Assembly (NCBI GenBank): GCA_023392975.1
Contig: JAEWNA010000095.1
Coordinates: forward strand, 1-10,972
DNA length: 10,972 bases
DNA from: Pseudomonadota bacterium
GTDB taxonomy: Bacteria > Pseudomonadota > Gammaproteobacteria > Xanthomonadales > Xanthomonadaceae
Direction of reading: 5' to 3'
Shown: positions 7,289 through 10,972 of the stretch, one piece after another
Layout of the letters: every line of letters begins with the position of its first letter
Position numbering within the stretch: position 1 is the first letter of the stretch
Notes under the pieces: model-generated
Seen by the model: the letters and a program-made list of their open reading frames with translations, nothing else
Database searches by the model: none
What the model was told of the DNA's origin: nothing
Made by a program: the position numbers and the translations under genes

Positions 7289-7293
7289 CTCCT
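7289..7293 (-). promoter_or_regulatory. Ribosome-binding site AGGAG
   Basis: On the minus strand AGGAG precedes the ATG at 7281 by 7 bases. It settles the start at MKRKTVLL, in front of a signal peptide, against longer readings of the same frame. Confidence 0.75.
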
Positions 7294-7322
7294 GCTGTCG
7301 AGGGAACGAGCGGCGCGGCCGC

Positions 7323-7784
7323 TCAGGGGACGACGCGGACGCGGCCGGCGTTGATCGCACGCGCCAGGGCCAGGGCGACGGCCTGGCGCTCGCCGGCGGG
7401 CAGTTGGTCGATGCGTCCCTGCAGCGCGGCGAGTTGCACATCGGTCAGCGACGCGCCCGCCGGCAGCAGCGCGGCCAGCCGCGCATCGGCGGCGGCCAGC
7501 GGCATCGCCAGGGCCGGGTCCTGCACCGTTGCGGACGCGGCGGTGGAGGGCCCGGCGCCGGCCGCCAGTCGCGATTCGATGCGCGCCAGCGACGCCGCCA
7601 TCGCGGCTTCCATGGGCGTGGACGGCGGCGGATCGCCCACGACTGCTGACGCCTTGCCCGGCGCACCGGCACGCGGCCCGTCGAGCTTCGCCTCCAGCTG
7701 CGCGATGCGCTGCAGCGACCACGCCTGCAGCGCGACGAGCAGCGCCCAGGCCGCGACCTGCCAACCGATCCGAGTTGCCGCCAT
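7323..7784 (-). CDS. Membrane-anchored small protein with coiled-coil-like segment, unknown function
   Basis: 153 residues from ATG 7784. One N-terminal membrane helix is visible (about residues 6-24, IGWQVAAWALLVALQAWSL) and runs into a short heptad-like stretch, LQRIAQLEAKL, as in small membrane-tethered coiled coils. A Pro/Ala/Gly-rich linker follows (GPRAGAPGKASAVVGDPPPS), then further helices: EAAMAASLARIESRL at about 59-73 and a C-terminal block LTDVQLAALQGRIDQL...ERQAVALALARAINAG. With no positive charges before the helix apart from one Arg, the topology is uncertain, but a periplasmic C-terminus is likely. No catalytic motif or cysteine is present. I do not recognise the family. A weak GGGA stands 7 bp upstream of the start. 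A longer in-frame start would overlap the divergent moaB gene and is not supported. It is followed after 41 bp by the secreted four-cysteine gene, suggesting that the two products act together. Confidence 0.65.
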   Translation of the reverse strand: MAATRIGWQVAAWALLVALQAWSLQRIAQLEAKLDGPRAGAPGKASAVVGDPPPSTPMEAAMAASLARIESRLAAGAGPSTAASATVQDPALAMPLAAADARLAALLPAGASLTDVQLAALQGRIDQLPAGERQAVALALARAINAGRVRVVP

Positions 7785-7797
7785 GCGCGTGTCCCGT

Positions 7798-7813
7798 GGC
7801 CGCCCTCGCGGCC
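7798..7813 (-). other. GC-rich hairpin in the leader of the minus-strand gene pair
   Basis: Arms GGCCGC (7798-7803) and GCGGCC (7808-7813) with a 4-base loop lie 13 bp in front of the ATG at 7784. It could fold in the leader mRNA, but chance hairpins are common at this GC content. No convincing minus-strand promoter was found in 7785-7898. Confidence 0.25.
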
Positions 7814-7862
7814 GTCGCGCAAGGACAACGGCCGGCCCACGGCGGAGCGGCCAGCGCCTCGA

Positions 7863-7891
7863 TTCCCCGCCCCCCGGTTTCGGGCTACCCT
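7863..7891 (+). promoter_or_regulatory. Candidate promoter for a leaderless moaB transcript
   Basis: TACCCT at 7886-7891 fits the TAnnnT form of the -10 box. Seventeen bases upstream is the weak -35 candidate TTCCCC (7863-7868). The ATG of moaB starts 7 bases after the -10, so transcription would begin at or next to the A of ATG. No Shine-Dalgarno sequence precedes the ATG, which agrees with leaderless translation. Confidence 0.45.
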
Positions 7892-7898
7892 GCCGGCC

Positions 7899-8417
7899 AT
7901 GACCGCAGCGCCCGACTTCCTTCCGCTCTCGCTGTGCGTGCTGACCGTTTCGGACACCCGCACCCTCGCCGACGACAGCTCCGGCGCCTACCTCGCCGAA
8001 GCGCTCACCGACGCCGGCCATCGCCTCCTCGCCCGCGCCGTGCTGCCCGATGATCGCTACCAGCTCCGCGCCCTCGTTTCGCAGTGGATCGCCGACGACG
8101 CCGTCGACGGCATCCTCGTCACCGGCGGCACCGGCTTCACCGGCCGCGATTCCACGCCCGAGGCGTTGCTGCCCCTGCTCGACAAGCAGATGCCGGGCTT
8201 CGGCGAACTGTTCCGCGCGCTGAGCTTCGAGGAGATCGGCACCAGCACGCTGCAGTCGCGCGCCTTCGCCGGCCTCGCCAACGCCACCTTCCTGTTCGCG
8301 CTGCCCGGCTCCACCTCCGCCTGCCGCACCGCCTGGGAGAAGATCGTCCGCGCCCAGCTCGATGCCCGCACGAAGCCGTGCAACCTCGCCACGCTGCGGC
8401 CCCGCCTCAAGGAGTGA
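7899..8417 (+). CDS. moaB: Molybdenum cofactor biosynthesis protein MoaB
   Basis: 172 residues, cytoplasmic, of the usual MoaB length. The MoaB/MogA fold is shown by LCVLTVSDTRTLADDSSGAY at 12-31 (first strand and SDT-R loop), the molybdopterin-binding signature VTGGTGFTGRDSTPEA at 74-89, the helix segment FGELFRALSFEEIG, and the late LPGSTSACRTAWEKI stretch. The family binds molybdopterin in Moco synthesis; MogA and some MoaB members adenylate it, whereas E. coli MoaB has no proven activity, so the exact reaction is uncertain. The start at 7899 follows a promoter-like TACCCT box directly and has no ribosome-binding site. The last codons of the gene contain the ribosome-binding site for the HTH gene 5 bp downstream, so the two are likely one transcript. 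No other Moco gene lies in the window. Confidence 0.92.
   Translation: MTAAPDFLPLSLCVLTVSDTRTLADDSSGAYLAEALTDAGHRLLARAVLPDDRYQLRALVSQWIADDAVDGILVTGGTGFTGRDSTPEALLPLLDKQMPGFGELFRALSFEEIGTSTLQSRAFAGLANATFLFALPGSTSACRTAWEKIVRAQLDARTKPCNLATLRPRLKE
8409..8414 (+). promoter_or_regulatory. Ribosome-binding site AAGGAG inside the moaB end
   Basis: AAGGAG, formed by the last sense codons of moaB, stands 8 bases before the ATG at 8423. It fixes the HTH start and implies coupled translation of the two genes. Confidence 0.8.
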
Positions 8418-8422
8418 CCTCC

Positions 8423-8815
8423 ATGTCCATCGGCAACACCCTGCGCCTGCTGACCAAGGCCACCGGTCTGAGCGTGACCGACCTGGCGACCGCGATCCCG
8501 CGCGCCGGCGTCAACACCGTCAGCGCCTGGCTGAAGGACGAGAAGATGCCCGGGCGCGACCAGATCGACGCCCTCGCCCGCACCTTCGGCGTGCCCACCG
8601 GCGCGCTCCTGGCCGAACTGGCCAGCACCTTCGACCCCACCCGCACCAAGGGCGAACACAGCCTGCTCGCCGCGTACCGTGCGCTCAACACCCGGCAACA
8701 GGGCGCGCTGCTCGAAGTCGCGAAGAGCATGGCCGCCTCCGCCGGCGACGCGGACGACGCCCCCGCGCGTCCCGCCCGCAAGCGCGCGCCTGCGAAGCGC
8801 ACGCGTCGCGCCTGA
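8423..8815 (+). CDS. XRE-like HTH DNA-binding protein with basic tail
   Basis: 130 residues. Residues about 4-66 form a Cro/CI-like helix-turn-helix: NTLRLLTKATGLSVTDLATA, then AGVNTVSAWLKDEKMPGRDQ as turn and recognition helix, then IDALARTFGVPTGALLAEL. A second helical section (HSLLAAYRALNTRQQGALLEV, about 76-97) resembles the linker region found after the HTH in many small repressors and may serve dimerisation. The last 20 residues are Arg/Lys/Ala/Pro-rich (RPARKRAPAKRTRRA), like histone H1-type tails of bacterial DNA-binding proteins. It has no protease or ligand-binding domain. The gene is 5 bp after moaB with a strong ribosome-binding site inside moaB. Its targets are unknown; autoregulation of the moaB operon or a nucleoid role are both possible. 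The C-terminal tail could give non-specific DNA affinity. Confidence 0.82.
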   Translation: MSIGNTLRLLTKATGLSVTDLATAIPRAGVNTVSAWLKDEKMPGRDQIDALARTFGVPTGALLAELASTFDPTRTKGEHSLLAAYRALNTRQQGALLEVAKSMAASAGDADDAPARPARKRAPAKRTRRA

Positions 8816-8829
8816 CGCGCGCCTGACGC
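8808..8829 (+). repeat. 11-bp tandem duplication across the HTH stop codon
   Basis: GCGCCTGACGC is present twice head to tail (8808-8818 and 8819-8829). The first copy contains the stop codon, so the second is extragenic. It looks like a replication-slippage duplication. Confidence 0.6.
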
Positions 8830-8862
8830 CTCCATGCGCGTGGCACTCGTCCGCCGCCTCAT

Positions 8863-8888
8863 GTCATCCCGAGCGCAGCGAGGGACCC
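8863..8888 (+). repeat. Dispersed intergenic motif (GTCATCCCGAGCGCAGCGAG type)
   Basis: The phrase GTCATCCCGAGCGCAGCGAG followed by GGACCC matches a motif I know as recurrent between genes in many proteobacteria, including xanthomonads. This is recalled, not searched. It begins the 293-bp gene-free gap (8816-9108) before ppk2, which otherwise holds only the two palindromic elements annotated next. Confidence 0.5.
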
Positions 8889-8951
8889 GCTTTTCCCTGC
8901 GCACCAGCGCACGCCGCGGCGACCTCGCCCTGTTCGCAGGCCACGCGTCAG

Positions 8952-8989
8952 CCCCTCTCCCCTCGCGGGAGAGGGATTGGGGAGAGGGG
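8952..8989 (+). repeat. REP-like palindromic element, copy 1
   Basis: CCCTCTCCC (8953-8961) pairs with GGGAGAGGG (8967-8975) around the loop CTCGC. After ATT a third arm GGGGAGAGGGG (8979-8989) can instead pair with the whole first arm (8952-8962, 11 bp). Two exclusive hairpins are thus possible. Elements of this type are common between genes in Xanthomonas, Stenotrophomonas and Lysobacter genomes (recalled knowledge). Confidence 0.7.
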
Positions 8990-9029
8990 ACCGCACGCCA
9001 TCACCCGCATCCGCTGCTGCAACGCCTTT

Positions 9030-9079
9030 CCCCTCTCCCGCCGCGCATCGCGCGGCGATCTCTCCCGCAAGGGGAGAGG
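9030..9079 (+). repeat. REP-like palindromic element, copy 2 (inverted, with inserted palindrome)
   Basis: CTCTCCC (9060-9066) pairs with GGGAGAG (9072-9078) around GCAAG. An extra arm CCTCTCCC (9032-9039) lies upstream. Read on the opposite strand, it has the same three-arm order as copy 1, so the two form an inverted pair. In place of the 3-bp linker is a perfect palindrome, GCCGCGC-ATC-GCGCGGC (9040-9056). The right end is 29 bp from the ppk2 start. Confidence 0.7.
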
Positions 9080-9108
9080 TGACAACCGACCACACCGAGA
9101 CGGCCGCC

Positions 9109-9897
9109 ATGAGCAAACCCGAAAAACTCAAGCGCAAGGACTACGAAGCCCTGCTCGAACCGTTGCAGCGCGAGCTCGCGCAGATGGCGAGCTGGGCCCT
9201 GCACACCGGCCAGCGCATCCTGGTGCTGGTCGAAGGCCGCGACACCGCCGGCAAGGGCGGCGTGATCGACGCGATCTCCGCGCACATCAACCCGCGCCAA
9301 TGCCGCGTGGTCGCGCTGCCGAAGCCGAACGACCGCGAGCGCACGCAGTGGTATTTCCAGCGCTACATCACCCACCTGCCCGCGGGCGGCGAGATCGTGC
9401 TGTTCGACCGCAGCTGGTACAACCGCGCCGGCGTCGAGAAGGTCATGGGCTTCGCCGACGACAGACAGGTCAAGGCCTTCCTGAAGCAGACGCCGGTGTT
9501 CGAGCAGATGCTGATCGACGACGGCATCCTGCTGTTCAAGTACTGGCTGTGCTGCGACCAGGCCGAGCAGGAAAAGCGCTTCGCCGAACGCCGCCAGGAC
9601 CCGCTCAAGGGCTGGAAGCTGTCGCCGATCGACCTCGAAGCGCGCACCAAGTACGGCGAATACACCAAGGCCCGCGAAGCCATGCTCAAGGCGACGCACA
9701 CGAAGCAGGCGCCCTGGACGCTGGTCGACTTCAACGACCAGAAGCGCGGCCGCCTCACCCTGATCCGCGACCTGCTCGACCGCCTGCCGGATACCGAGAC
9801 GAAGATGGCGCCGGTGGATTTCCCGCCGCTGGAGGGGAAGCTGCTGAAGGAGCGGTATTCGGTGGTGGCGCCGGTGGAGGGGTTTGGGGCCGGATGA
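9109..9897 (+). CDS. ppk2: Polyphosphate kinase 2 family protein (PPK2)
   Basis: 262 residues, a single-domain PPK2. Landmarks are Walker A GRDTAGKGG (43-51) in LVLVEGRDTAGKGGVIDAI, PNDRERTQWYFQRY (about 73-86), Walker B EIVLFDRSWYNRAGVEKVMGF (95-115, which includes the lid segment), and the WKLSPIDLEARTKYGEYTKA stretch. PPK2 enzymes move phosphate between polyphosphate and nucleoside di- or monophosphates, usually making GTP or ATP from polyphosphate; they are cytosolic and form oligomers. The length and WKLSPID...Y segment fit the class I (P. aeruginosa-type) group, though the nucleotide preference cannot be settled here. The longer open frame to 8977 runs through the repeat elements and is rejected. 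The ribosome-binding site is weak (GAGA 8 bases upstream). The gene is alone between a repeat-filled gap and a regulatory gap. It is intact and all key residues are present. Confidence 0.92.
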   Translation: MSKPEKLKRKDYEALLEPLQRELAQMASWALHTGQRILVLVEGRDTAGKGGVIDAISAHINPRQCRVVALPKPNDRERTQWYFQRYITHLPAGGEIVLFDRSWYNRAGVEKVMGFADDRQVKAFLKQTPVFEQMLIDDGILLFKYWLCCDQAEQEKRFAERRQDPLKGWKLSPIDLEARTKYGEYTKAREAMLKATHTKQAPWTLVDFNDQKRGRLTLIRDLLDRLPDTETKMAPVDFPPLEGKLLKERYSVVAPVEGFGAG

Positions 9898-9987
9898 CGT
9901 TTGCCGCATGCTCTTTCGGCGCTCCGAGGGCCCACTCTGCCATGGTCAGCGCACGACCCGGTTGAGTCGCGATATCCGGAGACGTGC

Positions 9988-10017
9988 TTGACGCCGCTGC
10001 TTGCACGATCCGACACT
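9988..10017 (+). promoter_or_regulatory. Candidate promoter for the lipoprotein gene
   Basis: TTGACG at 9988-9993 is a good -35 box; 18 bases on is GACACT (10012-10017), a weak -10 with A at position 2 and T at 6. The 187-bp region 9898-10084 is lower in GC than the surrounding genes and has no other gene. Its only other structure is the inverted repeat overlapping this promoter. Confidence 0.4.
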
Positions 10018-10023
10018 GCAAGC
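9999..10023 (+). promoter_or_regulatory. Inverted repeat GCTTGCA-N11-TGCAAGC, possible operator
   Basis: Two perfect 7-bp arms (9999-10005 and 10017-10023) are separated by 11 bases and centred on the -10 region of the candidate promoter. The size and placement suit a dimeric repressor site. An RNA hairpin in the leader is the alternative. Confidence 0.45.
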
Positions 10024-10084
10024 TGATCCCATCCCGCATCGTGGACGGCACGCGATGCGCCGGCGCAACCCGAATGGTGACGAC

Positions 10085-10624
10085 ATGAAAGGAATCACGG
10101 CATCGACCCTGTTGCTCGCGACATTCCTCGGCATGGGCGCCTGTCAGGCCGGCCGTACGGTCGATGCAGCACCCTCGACTGATCGAACGGCCGTCGCAGC
10201 CACCGGACACGCAAGACGCGAAGCAGGGGACTCCCTCACGCCCGAACGCATTGCCGGCGACTGGGCCTTCCACGAGACCTGTGGAGATCGCCATGCCGTC
10301 ACCCTGACCCTGACGCCTCGAGGCCATCGCGTGACCGGCGCCTGGGACGACGGCACCGTCATCCACGGCAGCAGCGGCCTGCTCGAAGGCAGGATCGTCG
10401 GCCGGCGCCTCGATGCCGCCCTGTGCACCGGCACCGACTACGCCGACGACGGCCGCGTGCAGACCTGCACGGCAACCGGTTTCAGCGGCGATTACTTCGT
10501 GCTTCGCGGCAATCAATTGGTGTGGATGAAGGACGACGGCCGCCGGCAGGCGGCCTACGTCACGCTCGACCGTCCCGGGCATGCGCCCGCATCGACGACG
10601 GCGGATTGCGACGACGAGGAGTGA
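10085..10624 (+). CDS. Putative lipoprotein, possible immunity protein
   Basis: 179 residues. The N-terminus MKGITASTLLLATFLGMGAC looks like a lipoprotein signal with Cys20 as the lipidated residue; the lipobox MGAC is acceptable, not ideal. A low-complexity linker (about 21-48) leads to a compact domain starting LTPERIAGDWAFHETCG, with alternating strands (HAVTLTLTPRGHRVTGAWDD, SSGLLEGRIVGRRLDAALC, FVLRGNQLVWMKDD) and cysteines that could pair. The layout suggests a small beta-barrel or lipocalin-like module. The protein ends in an acidic stretch, DCDDEE. GGTGA 4 bases before the ATG is a modest ribosome-binding site. The next gene starts 4 bp after the stop. Lipoproteins directly upstream of peptidoglycan hydrolase effectors are the usual immunity proteins (X-Tfi) of the Xanthomonadales type IV secretion system, as in XAC2610/XAC2609 of X. 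citri; the assignment here is inferred from that order, not from homology. Confidence 0.6.
   Translation: MKGITASTLLLATFLGMGACQAGRTVDAAPSTDRTAVAATGHARREAGDSLTPERIAGDWAFHETCGDRHAVTLTLTPRGHRVTGAWDDGTVIHGSSGLLEGRIVGRRLDAALCTGTDYADDGRVQTCTATGFSGDYFVLRGNQLVWMKDDGRRQAAYVTLDRPGHAPASTTADCDDEE
10616..10621 (+). promoter_or_regulatory. Ribosome-binding site GAGGAG
   Basis: GAGGAG, made by the final codons of the lipoprotein gene, stands 7 bases before ATG 10629. It chooses this start over the ATG at 10624, which overlaps the stop codon in a different frame, and couples the two genes. Confidence 0.8.
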
Positions 10625-10628
10625 TGCC

Positions 10629-10972
10629 ATGACGGAACGACACGAAGGTCGGCAGGATCCCGCCCGGCCCGCGCTCAGCGACGGCGAGATCCGCTCGGCG
10701 CTCTATTTCGCCGTCGGCGTGACCTCGGAGAGCGGCTACAAGGCCTATCAACTCGCGGTGGCCGGCGACAATCCGCGCACCGCTGCGATCGAACCGGCAG
10801 ACCGCAGCGGGTACACGATCGGCACAATCCAGGTCGACCTCGGCCAGCATTACCAGCCCAATGTGCCCAACGGCGAAAACGTGCCGCGCGATCTGGTGTC
10901 CGGCTACCAGGTTTGGGCGCGCGGGGAGCACCGGGATTGGGTGCTGACGCCGCAGCAGGAGGCACGGACCAT
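10629..10972 (+). CDS. Lysozyme/transglycosylase-like N-terminus, possible T4SS effector (partial)
   Basis: The frame is open from ATG 10629 to the window edge (114 codons plus two bases). After a charged, disordered lead of 15 residues comes a helix LSDGEIRSALYFAVGVTSES with E34-S35. SGYTIGTIQVDLGQHYQP follows at 60-77. Order and spacing recall the E-S...G-x-x-Q pattern of lysozyme-like murein transglycosylases, in which the Glu is catalytic. There is no signal peptide, which fits a protein delivered by a machine such as a T4SS rather than by Sec. In Xanthomonadales such effectors carry a conserved C-terminal XVIPCD signal, which would lie beyond the window. I recall similar N-termini in long Lysobacter proteins but cannot confirm this. 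A strong ribosome-binding site and a 4-bp gap tie it to the lipoprotein upstream. Alternatively it could be a phage-type lysozyme or an unrelated intracellular protein. Confidence 0.5.
   Translation, partial: MTERHEGRQDPARPALSDGEIRSALYFAVGVTSESGYKAYQLAVAGDNPRTAAIEPADRSGYTIGTIQVDLGQHYQPNVPNGENVPRDLVSGYQVWARGEHRDWVLTPQQEART

Noticed and set aside
7323..8021. Longer start for the membrane-anchored protein, overlapping moaB
   Set aside because: It would overlap the divergent moaB gene by more than 100 bp and put an unlikely leader in front of the membrane helix.
8952..9079. CRISPR array or insertion sequence in the 293-bp gap
   Set aside because: There are only two palindromic units in inverted orientation, with no regular spacers, no transposase and no target-site duplication.
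8977..9108. N-terminal extension of the polyphosphate kinase
   Set aside because: It is translated from the palindromic repeats and spacer; PPK2 homology begins only at about 9109.

Overview
The window is about 70% GC, with the codon bias and gene types of a Lysobacteraceae/Xanthomonadaceae-like gammaproteobacterium (Lysobacter, Luteimonas or a relative). This placement is an inference from gene content, base composition and the type of intergenic repeat; no ribosomal or marker gene is present.

Region 1 (1-6890, all plus strand) is the downstream end of an exopolysaccharide (EPS) locus. It opens with the C-terminus of a Wzz/GumC-like chain-length protein. This overlaps a CpsD/Wzc-like ATPase whose Walker A lysine is missing, followed by an outer-membrane beta-barrel protein. 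Two tandem paralogous heparinase II/III-like polysaccharide lyases come next, and a GNAT acetyltransferase starts inside the stop codon of the second lyase. Most spacings are overlaps or short gaps, so the genes look co-expressed. The exception is a 213-bp gap between the lyases that holds a spaced direct repeat and a strong dyad. A reasonable reading is that the first three proteins make and export an EPS, while the lyases trim or recycle it, or clear misdirected polymer in the periplasm.

Region 2 (6898-7784, minus strand) holds two small genes of unknown function. One encodes a membrane-anchored protein with a short coiled-coil-like stretch, the other a secreted four-cysteine protein. They converge on the EPS operon with only 7 bp between stop codons.

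Region 3 (7863-9897, plus strand) carries moaB (molybdenum cofactor), probably transcribed without a leader, and a small HTH regulator with a histone-like basic tail. A 293-bp gap with REP-like repeats follows, then a PPK2-type polyphosphate kinase.

Region 4 (9898-10972) has a lower-GC promoter region with an inverted repeat over a candidate promoter, then a small lipoprotein gene. Four bases later begins a protein, cut by the window edge, whose N-terminus resembles a lysozyme/transglycosylase fold. The order lipoprotein then murein-hydrolase-like protein matches the immunity/effector pairs of the Xanthomonadales bacteria-killing type IV secretion system. This is the most promising candidate for an undescribed system here, but the diagnostic C-terminus of the putative effector lies outside the window.
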